Part shown: positions 1 to 8,298 of the stretch, one piece after another | Numbering within the stretch: the first letter of the stretch is position 1 | Layout: each line of letters opens with the position of its first letter | Assembly: GCA_913061235.1 (NCBI GenBank) | Contig: CAJXTB010000007.1 | Span: 248,001-312,000 of the forward strand | Source: an uncultured Pseudomonadota bacterium | GTDB lineage: Bacteria; Myxococcota_A; UBA796; GCA-2862545 | Length of the DNA stretch: 64,000 nucleotides | Direction of reading: 5' to 3' | Notes under the pieces: generated by a model | What the model saw: only the letters and a program-made list of their open reading frames with translations | What the model was told of the DNA's origin: nothing | Database searches by the model: none | Position numbers and translations under genes: made by a program

Positions 1-1130
1 TCAGCCTCGTCAATGATGAGGAGGACGTACCCAAGGGCGTCTACTAGGTCGAGAATCTTCTCGAGGTTGCCTTCGGTGCTTCCGACCCACTTTTCGCGGA
101 AGTTCTTGAACTTGAGGGCGGTCAGCCCGCTCTCAGCAGCGAACGCTTCGGCGACGAAGGTCTTGCCGGTACCCATTGGGCCCACAAAAATCATGCCCAT
201 AGGGACTGCGGCGCGGCGGCCCGCTTTCACGGCGTCGGCTACGCGCATGAGGTCTTGCTTGACCCGTTCCATGCCACCAACATGGCTGAAGTTGTGCTTG
301 GGGGCGATGAACTCTACAAGGCCGTGGCACTCCTGCTCAATTATGGCTTTCTTGCGCAGGGACACCGAGCGGTAGGTGATGGCCTCACCAGACTGCTTGG
401 CGCCCTTGAGGATGGCGCGGATCTGAGTGCGCGACAGGCCCGCGGTGACCTTGCTGAGTACCGCCATGTCCATGTCGTTGGGCACAGCGGCCATGTCCTG
501 GGACTCAAGGAACGCCTCACGTTCGGGCAGTCCTGGAAAGGCCACCTGAATTGTGGCGAGCGATGGACTGGCGACCACGCGGCGATTGACCTCGGACAGG
601 TGCTCAGCGACGAGGATGACCAAGTTGTCCGTGGCCAGGAAAGCGGGGTCACTTGACCAGCGCTGTAGTGAGACCAAGTTCGCCCGGTCCTCATGGGACA
701 TGAAGTTCACGTCACCGTTGGGCGCGACCATCTCGAAGAAGTCGATGATGACGCCGCTGCTGGCGGTGGGGTTCTGGATGAGGTCTTCAATGACTGGAAT
801 TGCCGTGGACGGGTAGCGCGGCATGGCCTCCAGCTTGCCTTCGCCACGCATCATTCGCGAGGCGTCAACGGTGCTCTGAAAGGCGCGCTCGTGGGCGCGG
901 TCGGTGAAGCACAGGCCCTGGGAGACGTTGTAGTAGGCAACCACATCGCGGGTGCGCTTGAGGAATGTCTCGAGGAACGTGCGAAGGTCGAGCCAGCGAA
1001 CCGAGCCGTCGTCCTCGTACCAGGGATGCAGGTCGCGGACGTTGCCGTGAAGCAGGAAGAGGCTGGCTTCTCCGGACACGTAGCGGGCGCGAAGTTGGTT
1101 GGCCCAGTCGGGCAGCTTGGATTGGGACAT
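1..1130 (-). CDS. AAA+ ATPase (C-terminus cut by window edge)
   Basis: About 376 codons are visible, running off the left edge. The start ATG at 1130 has GGAG eight bases upstream. The first ~270 residues form an N-terminal domain beginning MSQSKLPDWANQLRARYVSG and containing 'LLHGNVRDL'. This arrangement is like Ycf46-type or ClpX-like stand-alone AAA proteins that carry an N-terminal degenerate AAA-like half. The AAA core follows, with Walker A GPMGTGKT near residue 317 and Walker B LLIIDEAD at the very edge, so sensor and arginine-finger motifs are not visible. The substrate is unknown. It is divergent from the TetR gene that starts at 1179, with a 48-bp gap. The AAA+ assignment is firm; any more exact role is not supported. 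Confidence 0.85.
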   Translation of the reverse strand, partial: MSQSKLPDWANQLRARYVSGEASLFLLHGNVRDLHPWYEDDGSVRWLDLRTFLETFLKRTRDVVAYYNVSQGLCFTDRAHERAFQSTVDASRMMRGEGKLEAMPRYPSTAIPVIEDLIQNPTASSGVIIDFFEMVAPNGDVNFMSHEDRANLVSLQRWSSDPAFLATDNLVILVAEHLSEVNRRVVASPSLATIQVAFPGLPEREAFLESQDMAAVPNDMDMAVLSKVTAGLSRTQIRAILKGAKQSGEAITYRSVSLRKKAIIEQECHGLVEFIAPKHNFSHVGGMERVKQDLMRVADAVKAGRRAAVPMGMIFVGPMGTGKTFVAEAFAAESGLTALKFKNFREKWVGSTEGNLEKILDLVDALGYVLLIIDEA

Positions 1131-1178
1131 CGGGCATCTCCGTAGTGCGGCCGAGCCTATCGCATTACGCCCACCACC

Positions 1179-1796
1179 ATGGGACGACGTGAAGCGAACA
1201 AAGCCGACAAGCTCCGCCGGTTGACGACCGAGGCGTTGCGATTGTTTCGTGAGCAAGGGTATGACCGCACGTCTATCGAGCACATTGTGTCGGCTGCTGG
1301 TGTGGCTCGTGGCACGTTCTACCTGTACTTTGCCGACCGCGCGTCGCTGTTTGATTCGCTGCTGGATGCGTGGTTTTCTCCGCTGTTAGACCTTCTCGCT
1401 GAAGAACATGAGCGCCTGGAAGAGGCGACGACCCGTGAAGAAAGTCGGACCATTTACGAGGACATTGGTGGACGTGCGGCCATGCTGGCCATTGAGCATG
1501 GTGAGCCCTTGCTGTTGGCCTTTCAGGAAGGACGCAGTCCGGGAGAAGCGGGAGACCGCGTGCGGGTACGCCAGCAACAGTTGTTGAACGTCATTGTGAC
1601 GCTGACCGCACTCGCTGCAGACCGCGGCCTGATCGATGCGCCAATGCCAGAGGTCGCGAGTCGGGTGGTCATGGGTGCTGTAGAGAAGATGTTCTACGAC
1701 GTGCTGGCGACCGACTGGGATGTCGACCCCCTGGCGGTAGGGCGCGAGACGGTGCGACTGCTGACAACGAGCCTTGGCGTGCCCTCGTTGCCGTAG
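1179..1796 (+). CDS. TetR/AcrR-family transcriptional regulator
   Basis: 205 residues. The N-terminal helix-turn-helix (residues ~10-56) is classic TetR: 'TEALRLFREQGYDRTSIE', then 'AAGVARGTFYLYFADRASL'. The C-terminal ligand-binding helices (about 60-200) are divergent, so no ligand can be named. It lies divergently from the AAA ATPase, with a short intergenic region that probably holds its operator, although no clear palindrome is seen there. It converges on the HEAT lipoprotein gene, stop to stop, with a 2-bp gap. It may act on its own promoter and the ATPase; this is inference from position only. Confidence 0.9.
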   Translation: MGRREANKADKLRRLTTEALRLFREQGYDRTSIEHIVSAAGVARGTFYLYFADRASLFDSLLDAWFSPLLDLLAEEHERLEEATTREESRTIYEDIGGRAAMLAIEHGEPLLLAFQEGRSPGEAGDRVRVRQQQLLNVIVTLTALAADRGLIDAPMPEVASRVVMGAVEKMFYDVLATDWDVDPLAVGRETVRLLTTSLGVPSLP

Positions 1797-1798
1797 CG

Positions 1799-2950
1799 TC
1801 AGCGCAGCAGAGCGCCGGCGGCTTCAACACGAACCAAGATGTCTTCGTCTGAGAGCAGGACCTGTAGACGCTCGGTGTCGCCGGCTGCGGCCTGAAGACC
1901 CAGCTCGCCAAGGCGACGTGCGGCTGCTGCGCGGACACGGGGAACGTCGTCGAGCAAGGCGCGTCGTGCCAGGTCTCGTGCGAGGTCAGGATTGCTTGAG
2001 GTACGGCCGAGAAGGTCCAATGCGGCGAGCCTGAGTTCCGGGTCGTCGCTCTCAAGGGCACGCGGGAAGCGGTCGCTTACGCGGTCGCGAACGGCGTCCC
2101 AGGCGAGTGCTGCGTATTCGCCGGCGATTGCGTCTCGTGAGCGCATGGCGGCCTTGAGGACGGGCTTGTTTCCCGGAATGTCGAGCACGGTATCAATGAC
2201 CGCCAGCTGTACAAGAGGGTCGTCGTCGTTGGTGGCTGTGATCAGAAGGCTTCTTCCGGCGTCGTCTCCAAGGAGCATGCGGGCGGCAGCGACTGCAAGG
2301 ACCAGCTCTTCTTCTACTCGGTCAGAGGCGGCGACCAAGGCCTCGAGCACGCTCGGGTTTCCGGTGTGACCCAGGTCTTGGATGAACGTCAGCTCGAGCG
2401 CAATGTCTCCGCGTGCGACGGCATCGGTGAGGGAACCGGTGTGGGTGGTGTCGCCAAGAGCCATGGCTCCAAGTGCCAGTGCGCTACGGTTCCACGGGTC
2501 ACGGCTCTGGGTGACGGCGGCGGATAGCGCATCTCGCACGGTGTCATCTCCACCCGTCTGTGCCAGGACAACAGCGGCGTGGCTGCGAGCGTAGGCATCT
2601 GCGCTGTCGCGGGTTGCGAGCTGTGCAAGAACCCCGCGCATAGCGGGCTCTTCGGCGTATGGCGCCATGGCATCAACGGTCTGACTCTGAACCCATCCAT
2701 CGGGGTCATAGCTGCCACGTCCGGCCCAGGTTGCCCGGTCTGCTTCATGCACCGCGATGCCCAGGGCAATGGCACGGCTGCGAATGGAAGGGCCGCTACC
2801 TTGGCTTGCGTCGACCAAGACCTGGTCCGCAGGTTGGGCGCTGATCACACTTGGGGCGTCAGGAATCGAGAGGTCGAACGTTGCCTGTTTTGGGCACCCG
2901 CTCAGCAAAGCGGCGAAGATGACCCACTTCACTGACAGGACGCACTTCAC
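1799..2950 (-). CDS. HEAT-repeat lipoprotein
   Basis: 383 residues. The N-terminus has a signal peptide with lipobox 'ALLSGC' (Cys at about 19), predicting an outer- or inner-membrane lipoprotein. The rest is alpha-helical with HEAT/PBS-lyase-type repeats, for example 'LVQLAVIDTVLDIPGNKP', 'PELRLAALDLLGRTSSNP', 'VPRVRAAAARRLGELGLQ' and 'ILVRVEAAGALLR' at the C-terminus. The GTG start overlaps the stop of the upstream FHA gene as GTGA, so the two are translationally coupled. A scaffold or protein-binding role is inferred from the repeats. It is the last gene of the ribF-aroE-FHA operon. Confidence 0.82.
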   Translation of the reverse strand: MKCVLSVKWVIFAALLSGCPKQATFDLSIPDAPSVISAQPADQVLVDASQGSGPSIRSRAIALGIAVHEADRATWAGRGSYDPDGWVQSQTVDAMAPYAEEPAMRGVLAQLATRDSADAYARSHAAVVLAQTGGDDTVRDALSAAVTQSRDPWNRSALALGAMALGDTTHTGSLTDAVARGDIALELTFIQDLGHTGNPSVLEALVAASDRVEEELVLAVAAARMLLGDDAGRSLLITATNDDDPLVQLAVIDTVLDIPGNKPVLKAAMRSRDAIAGEYAALAWDAVRDRVSDRFPRALESDDPELRLAALDLLGRTSSNPDLARDLARRALLDDVPRVRAAAARRLGELGLQAAAGDTERLQVLLSDEDILVRVEAAGALLR

Positions 2951-4449
2951 TGAAGGAGCGGCAGGCGGAAGCGCGCACTTGGATTTGTGGGGTCGATCGC
3001 CAGGACGCGCTCGAAGGCTTCTCGCGCGGCCGGGGTGTCGCCTTGTGCCTGTGCACGAACGCCAATGGCCCAGTCGACCTGAACTTGGCGCGCGAGCTCT
3101 CGCTGGCAGACCACGCGTCCGGTGCGTGCGGACTGACGCAGTGTGTCGTCTAGAGTGGCGACGAGAACTTCGTTGTAGGCAGCAATGGCGTCTGCGCAGC
3201 GACGGTTGGCGGCCATCTCGGAGGCTTGGGCCAACCGCGATTGTAGCTCGACATGAACGCTACTTGGGCCGAGGCCCAGTGCTGTGCGCACAACGGGGTC
3301 CGCGCTGTAGTCGCGTTCGAGGGTGCGGCGCGAAGCACGGGAGTTGTCGGCGATGAGTGCGTCACGTGCAGCTTCATGGCTCTCGCGAGCTTCTACAGCG
3401 GCGTACAGCTCGGGGCGCATTCCGTTGATGACCAGGTGCTCACCGGCAGCGTACGCAAAGACTTCGCCAGACTCGTATCCAGGCCGTGCGCGCAGCAAGA
3501 GCCAGAAGCGTTCAAGCGCTGCGCGGTCGTCATTGGCTGAGACCAGGGCCACGCCTTGGCGTGACAGCTCGACGGGGTCGTCTGTCTCAGGCTCTTCGGA
3601 CAGCGTGAGCGACCATGAGGGCGGGCCGCTGGACAGCGTGGTGGGCTGCGGAATTCCGTCGCTTCGGAAGATGAATACGGACAGTGCTGCGACGAGTGCC
3701 AGGACACCAACGGTGAAGATGGTGGCGGCTACAAAGACCCAAGACATGGCGTCGTTGTTGCGCGGGCGGGCCGGCATTGAAGCGGTTGCAGGTTGGCGGC
3801 CGCGAGCCGTGGACTGCCGAGCGGCTTGGTCGGAGACGTACTTCAGCTCGGTGTTGCCGATGGTAATGACGTCGCCGTCATTCAGCGTGCACTCGTCGAC
3901 GCGCTGCCCATTCACATACACGCCGTTGGCGCTTCCCATGTCGCGCAGCACGTGGACGCGCTGTTGTAGGAAGATGGAGCAATGGTGTCGTGAGCCGGCG
4001 GGATCTGGGAGGACGACGTCCCGGGTGTCGCTTCGTCCGACGGTCAGGCCCCGCGCTGGGATGGGGTAGGTCGATTGGGCCAGTGCAGGGCCGGTGACCA
4101 CGTCTAGTCGCGCGCGCAGAGGCACCTGCGGTGTGTGGTCGCCAATGTGGCGGCCGATCATGCGCACTTGGATGACGAACGGGTCGATGACAATCTCGTC
4201 GCCGTCGGTCAGGGGCTGGCGATCGACGCGTTGTCCACGCACGAATGTTCCGTTTCCGGAGCCGAGATCTTCGACCCGAACAGTGCCATTGTTGACGATG
4301 ATGCGTGAGTGTCTCCGGGACACACCGACGTCAGACAGGACGATCTCGCTGTCGTCTGCGCGTCCCATTCGAGACGTACCTTCGCGCAGAGGAACGACCC
4401 TGTCTGGGCGCCCTGACTGCTTGACGATGACCTCAACCGACCCTGTCAT
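2947..4449 (-). CDS. Tandem FHA-domain membrane protein with TPR-like tail
   Basis: 500 residues from the ATG at 4449, chosen because it forms an ATGA overlap with the preceding FHA gene. Two phosphothreonine-binding FHA domains are seen: the first (~8-95) with 'RMGRADDSEIVL' and 'GSGNGTFVRGQRV', the second (~115-200) with 'TVGRSDTRDVVL' and 'GSANGVYVNGQRV'. Then comes a linker, one transmembrane helix around 240 ('WVFVAATIFTVGVLALVAAL'), and a ~220-residue helical, TPR-like C-terminus that should be extracytoplasmic. The FHA domains would read Ser/Thr kinase output in the cytoplasm and pass it across the membrane; that link is inference. Kinases are encoded at 8.3, 10.6 and 14 kb. Confidence 0.88.
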   Translation of the reverse strand: MTGSVEVIVKQSGRPDRVVPLREGTSRMGRADDSEIVLSDVGVSRRHSRIIVNNGTVRVEDLGSGNGTFVRGQRVDRQPLTDGDEIVIDPFVIQVRMIGRHIGDHTPQVPLRARLDVVTGPALAQSTYPIPARGLTVGRSDTRDVVLPDPAGSRHHCSIFLQQRVHVLRDMGSANGVYVNGQRVDECTLNDGDVITIGNTELKYVSDQAARQSTARGRQPATASMPARPRNNDAMSWVFVAATIFTVGVLALVAALSVFIFRSDGIPQPTTLSSGPPSWSLTLSEEPETDDPVELSRQGVALVSANDDRAALERFWLLLRARPGYESGEVFAYAAGEHLVINGMRPELYAAVEARESHEAARDALIADNSRASRRTLERDYSADPVVRTALGLGPSSVHVELQSRLAQASEMAANRRCADAIAAYNEVLVATLDDTLRQSARTGRVVCQRELARQVQVDWAIGVRAQAQGDTPAAREAFERVLAIDPTNPSARFRLPLLQ

Positions 4450-4835
4450 TCGTTCCGCCGTCCGAAAGGCCACCACCAGGCCTTCTTTTCATCTTCAATC
4501 TTAGGCATTGGGTAAACACCGGATTCGTCGTCGCCAAGGGCCCAACGCACCGTGAATTCGTGCGAACCCACAGTAATCGCGTCTTCCACGCGCAGCGCCT
4601 GGTGACCGGTCACGCGTACGCCGTTCACGAAAACGCCGTTTCGTGAGCCTGCGTCTTGCAGCCATAGGGAGCCATCGTCCAAGAGGAGCCGTGCGTGGAA
4701 CCGAGAAACACCATCTCCTTCGAGAATCAGGTCATTTTCGGGTGCGCGACCAATCTTCAGTCCCCCGTCAGGAACTGGGATTTTTTGCCCTTGAATGGAT
4801 CCCGCGGTGCAAACAAGCACCGGGACGTCCGCCAC
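4446..4835 (-). CDS. Small single FHA-domain protein
   Basis: 129 residues from the GTG at 4835, which has GGAGG five bases upstream. A further GTG at 4856 would add seven residues but has a poor ribosome site. One FHA domain covers about residues 5-105: 'LKIGRAPENDLIL', 'VSRFHARLLLDDG', 'DAGSRNGVFVNGVRV'. The acidic and tryptophan-rich tail ends 'AWWWPFGRRNE'. It is a soluble phosphothreonine reader, translationally coupled by ATGA to the larger FHA protein downstream and 22 bp after aroE. Confidence 0.87.
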   Translation of the reverse strand: MADVPVLVCTAGSIQGQKIPVPDGGLKIGRAPENDLILEGDGVSRFHARLLLDDGSLWLQDAGSRNGVFVNGVRVTGHQALRVEDAITVGSHEFTVRWALGDDESGVYPMPKIEDEKKAWWWPFGRRNE

Positions 4836-4857
4836 ATCGACCTCCAAGGCGGACACT

Positions 4858-5691
4858 CTACTCTACTGAGCGCGTGTTGGGCACTAGTGGGGGCGACTTG
4901 CCTGTGAAGTGCTTGAAAGCAAGTGCCGCCTGATGACGGAGCATGGCTGAACCGTCCACGAATGCAACCCCAACTCGTTGGCACTCAACCAGGCCGGGCG
5001 GTGTGGCCATCCAGTAGTTTAAATCACACCAAACGGCGCCTTCTCCAAGTGCCTCCGGGTTGATTTGTGTGGCCGCATGGATGCCTTTGCCGGCCAAAGC
5101 ATTGACGACTAGTGTTCGTCCGGTCGCAACGTCGGCGAGCTCGCGGAGGGAGTGCGCCGAGAAGGTGGTTTGGGTCCGATCCAAACGTTGTGCGACGTCT
5201 GCGGCGCGGGCCTCTGTTCGATTGCACACGGCGATGTGTTTGACGCCGGCGTCGCACAGCCCTTTGGCCACTGCCACTGCAGCACCGCCGGCTCCCAACA
5301 AGACGACATCTCGGCCTGCGAGGGTCTCACCTTGCGAAGAGATGAATCCGTCTGTGAAGCCCTGAACGTCAGTGTTGTAGCCGTACCACTTGTCTCCGCG
5401 TCGTACGGCGGTGTTGGCGGCTCCGAGTATCTTCACATCGTCGCTGATCACGTCTAGGTGTGCAACGACGGCCCGTTTGTGGGGCACGGTGAGATTGACA
5501 CCGGACAGGCGCAGAACCCGCAGGGCGTCCATCAACCGCTCACCGTCTTCAGGAGCCACATCAAGAGCGACGTAGGTGGCGTCGATATCCAGGTCGGCAA
5601 ACCAACCATTGTGCAGGGCTGGTGAGCCGGAGTGGGCAATAGGGCGGCCGACGACGGCGTAGACTGAGGTGTGACCGGTGATCGGCTTCAT
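4858..5691 (-). CDS. aroE: Shikimate dehydrogenase
   Basis: 277 residues, the normal AroE length. It reduces 3-dehydroshikimate to shikimate with NADPH in aromatic amino acid synthesis. Diagnostic motifs are the substrate site 'GRPIAHSGSPALHN' (residues ~16-29; usual Ser-x-Ser serines), catalytic lysine in 'NLTVPHKRAV' (~66-75), 'GAANTAVRR', 'YNTDVQGF' and the NADP loop 'LLGAGGAAVAVAKGL' (~135). The ATG overlaps the ribF stop as ATGA. The coupling of aroE with ribF and FHA genes looks like a housekeeping operon into which regulatory genes have been added. Confidence 0.95.
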   Translation of the reverse strand: MKPITGHTSVYAVVGRPIAHSGSPALHNGWFADLDIDATYVALDVAPEDGERLMDALRVLRLSGVNLTVPHKRAVVAHLDVISDDVKILGAANTAVRRGDKWYGYNTDVQGFTDGFISSQGETLAGRDVVLLGAGGAAVAVAKGLCDAGVKHIAVCNRTEARAADVAQRLDRTQTTFSAHSLRELADVATGRTLVVNALAGKGIHAATQINPEALGEGAVWCDLNYWMATPPGLVECQRVGVAFVDGSAMLRHQAALAFKHFTGKSPPLVPNTRSVE

Positions 5692-6608
5692 GACAGAAGG
5701 GTTCGGGCAGCCACAATGTCATTGCCGATCTGGGCGACGAGGGCCGCTGGGCTCGCGAAGGTCTGTTCGTCTCGAAGTCTGTGGTGCCAGTGCACGGTCA
5801 TGTGGGTGCCGTAGACGTTCGTTTCTACGTCTAAGAGGTGAACTTCTACGGACCGACCAGCGCCAGGAAAGCTAGGACGCGAGCCGATATTGGCGACAGC
5901 TTTGTACTCGACAGGGCCGACCACTGCGGTCACTGCGTACACACCGTCCCCGGGTACAAGGCCGATCAGCTTTTCGAGGTTGGCGGTTCGGATTCCGAGT
6001 GTTCGTCCGCGTGCTTGTCCGTGAACAACGGTGCCTCGGACCGAGTGCGGGCGAGCGAGTAGGGCTGTGGCCTCTTCCACGCGCCCTTCGGCCAGCGCGC
6101 CACGAATCCGAGAACTACTGATGACGCCGTCGTCGGATTGTAAGGCGTTTACCTGGGTTACTGGGACGTTTACCCAGTCTCGCAGGGCCTCAACCGTACC
6201 TTCGCGACCCGCTCCGAAGCGGAAATCCCAGCCGACCACCACCGCCGATGCTCCCAGACGGCGGGTCAGCACTTCTTTGGCGAACCACTGGCCGCCATGG
6301 CGTCCAAAATCAAGCGTGAACGGTTCCACAATCACGCAGTCGACGCCGAGGGTGCCGAGTAGACGGATCTTGTCCTCAAGGGATTGGATTCGTGGCACCG
6401 GGTTTCCTGGGCGCAGAACATCCCGTGGTGCAGGGTCAAACGTGTATACACACGCTGGAACACCCAGGTCATTTGCCTGGGTGACGGCTGCAGAAACGAG
6501 AGCGCGGTGTCCGCGATGGACCCCGTCAAAGTTCCCAATCGTGACGACGGGATGGTCATTTGGGGACCGGTAAGCGTTTGAACCGGGCACGACGATGGGC
6601 TCGGACAC
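5688..6608 (-). CDS. ribF: Bifunctional riboflavin kinase / FAD synthetase
   Basis: 306 residues from the GTG at 6608, preferred because GAGGAGAG lies just upstream; an ATG at 6641 is in frame without a ribosome site. The N-terminal FMN adenylyltransferase domain has 'TIGNFDGVHRGHRALV' and 'SSSRIRGALAEG'. The C-terminal flavokinase domain (~180-300) has 'GRTLGIRTANL', 'GVYAVTAVV', 'NIGSRPSF' and 'EVHLLD'. The flavokinase signature usually reads PTAN; here the proline is an arginine. It makes FMN and FAD from riboflavin in the cytoplasm. It is the first gene of the ribF-aroE-FHA-FHA-HEAT operon. Confidence 0.95.
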   Translation of the reverse strand: MSEPIVVPGSNAYRSPNDHPVVTIGNFDGVHRGHRALVSAAVTQANDLGVPACVYTFDPAPRDVLRPGNPVPRIQSLEDKIRLLGTLGVDCVIVEPFTLDFGRHGGQWFAKEVLTRRLGASAVVVGWDFRFGAGREGTVEALRDWVNVPVTQVNALQSDDGVISSSRIRGALAEGRVEEATALLARPHSVRGTVVHGQARGRTLGIRTANLEKLIGLVPGDGVYAVTAVVGPVEYKAVANIGSRPSFPGAGRSVEVHLLDVETNVYGTHMTVHWHHRLRDEQTFASPAALVAQIGNDIVAARTLLS

Positions 6609-6686
6609 GGCTCTCTCCTCGGACGCGTGGCTAACGTGCATCGCGATGAGCGGGCAAGTCGGATACCCCCCGCACCTGGAGGGTGC

Positions 6687-7127
6687 ATGAGCGCAATCTC
6701 ACGTTGGGTCCTTATTGGAAGCGTGGTCTTAATGACGGTTGGCGGCGCAACAGCGCTTGCGGGCGGCATTACCGGAACCGATGCACCAGCACGTGTGCCT
6801 GTTCCCGCAGCAGAGTTCACCGCGACTATCAGTGACAGCGCTGGCGTGGATGTGACCCTGACGCGCGTCACCTACAACGGCGAAGTCTTTTTCTATGGGT
6901 CGCTTGGCGCTGGAATGGTGACGGTTCCGTTCCGCAACGTGGACACCGTGCGCTTTGAGCCGTCGCAATCTCAAGGAAAGGTCGTGTTGTTCGCGACCCT
7001 GAAAGACGGGCACACCGCGCGAATCTTGGTGGAGGATGACCTGCTACTCTACGGTGTCGCCCCGTTCGGCAACTACAGCATTGAGAGCAAGGACCTGCGC
7101 TCGATTCGGATGACTGCCACGCCGTAA
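6687..7127 (+). CDS. Exported protein of unknown function
   Basis: 146 residues from the ATG at 6687, which follows GGAGG; the longer frame from 6627 lacks a ribosome site. Residues 1-26 form a signal peptide ('WVLIGSVVLMTVGGATALAG'). The mature part is about 120 residues of beta-rich sequence, with 'VDVTLTRVTYNGEVFFYG', 'VPFRNVDTVRFEP' and 'YGVAPFGNYSIESKDLRSI'. It resembles a small beta-sandwich that senses or displays a loop. I do not recognise a family. It is divergent from ribF and converges on the response-regulator gene with a 4-bp gap. Confidence 0.75.
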   Translation: MSAISRWVLIGSVVLMTVGGATALAGGITGTDAPARVPVPAAEFTATISDSAGVDVTLTRVTYNGEVFFYGSLGAGMVTVPFRNVDTVRFEPSQSQGKVVLFATLKDGHTARILVEDDLLLYGVAPFGNYSIESKDLRSIRMTATP

Positions 7128-7131
7128 GGCC

Positions 7132-8298
7132 CTAGATGCTGAAGCGCATCTCGACACTGCAACGTGGACCATCTTGCGCAACGCGTACGTCGCCGCCGGC
7201 GCTGGCCACGACCTGTTCGGCCAAGAGTCGTCCCAAGGTAAACGATTCTGCAGGAACCGGAGCGGTTGAGACGACGCGGATGATGGCTGCTGCCGGTTCG
7301 CGATGCGTCTGCACCAAGATGGATCCGCCACCGGCTCGAAAGCCGTCCATGAGCGCGACGATGGCGTGATGAAGGTCGCCGACAGGGCAGCGGAGAATGG
7401 CGCTGGAGCCGAAGTCTGTGGAGACATCAGTCAGGCCGAGATGCCTGGTGGCATAGGTCACAGCACTGGCGACAGCGGCGTTGACATCCGCGCTTCCAAC
7501 GGGCTCGGTGACGCACATAGCCGCTTGCTGAATGGGCTCTAGAGCGCTCTGTAGTGCGGACCAATCCCGGTTTTGCGTGGCTTCGTCAATGTCGGGCATG
7601 GCGAGCGACAGCACCCGTCCAGCGGACTCACGCTGATGTGCGGCACACAGCAGGCGTTCCACTTCGACGACTTGGTCGCGAGCTCGTTGCAGCTGTGCGT
7701 TGGCGACTTCGAGGTTTCGGCCTTGTTCATTGGTAATACGCGACAGGTCGTTGAGGTTCGTGCGTGTGCGACGGACCAGTTCCCAGCGCTCAGTAAGCGC
7801 GTGAGCAAGCTGCTCGACTTCGGTGACGTCGAAGGGTTTCTTGAGGATGAGCAGGTTGTCGCGGCGTCCGAGCCTCTCGATCGTCTCGGCCCAGGTGTAG
7901 TCTGAGTAGGCGGTACAGATGACCACCTGAATATCGGGGTCTACCCGCCATAAATGTCCGATAGTCTCTACGCCGTCCCAACCGGGTGGCATACGAAGGT
8001 CAACGAAGGCGAGCGCGTAGGGCCGCCCCTCGGCGGTGGCCTTTTCGACCATTGCAAGGCCTTCTTGTCCCTGCATGGCCGAGTCGATCTTGAACTCGAA
8101 GCGCTCGACTGTCGGGGCTGGAGCTCCAAAGAGGTCGGCCTCAAGAGCGGACAACTCGTCATCTTGCGCTTCGGGCGCGAGAATCTTGCGGATGTCCTCA
8201 TGAATCATGTGGTTGTCATCGACGATGAGGATGCGCAGGTTTCGATCTTCCGTGGCTTGGGGACCGGAGTTGTTCGGGCTGGTCTGGACAGCGCTCAT
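7132..8298 (-). CDS. Response regulator with degenerate histidine-kinase-like tail
   Basis: 388 residues from the ATG at 8298 (GGAGAC five bases upstream; ATGA overlap with the kinase gene). The receiver domain spans residues ~25-190: 'RILIVDDNHMIHEDI' acidic pocket, phosphoacceptor Asp in 'FVDLRMPPGWDG', then 'VICTAY' and 'ILKKPFD'. It is enlarged by an insertion after helix 1. A coiled coil ('NLEVANAQLQRARDQVVEVE') follows. The C-terminal ~130 residues have the outline of a HATPase_c domain but no DHp histidine: 'DLHHAIVALMDG' sits where the N-box Asn is expected, and the DxGxG motif is missing. It is therefore probably a non-catalytic output or docking module. Coupled translation suggests it works with the Ser/Thr kinase upstream. 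Confidence 0.85.
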   Translation of the reverse strand: MSAVQTSPNNSGPQATEDRNLRILIVDDNHMIHEDIRKILAPEAQDDELSALEADLFGAPAPTVERFEFKIDSAMQGQEGLAMVEKATAEGRPYALAFVDLRMPPGWDGVETIGHLWRVDPDIQVVICTAYSDYTWAETIERLGRRDNLLILKKPFDVTEVEQLAHALTERWELVRRTRTNLNDLSRITNEQGRNLEVANAQLQRARDQVVEVERLLCAAHQRESAGRVLSLAMPDIDEATQNRDWSALQSALEPIQQAAMCVTEPVGSADVNAAVASAVTYATRHLGLTDVSTDFGSSAILRCPVGDLHHAIVALMDGFRAGGGSILVQTHREPAAAIIRVVSTAPVPAESFTLGRLLAEQVVASAGGDVRVAQDGPRCSVEMRFSI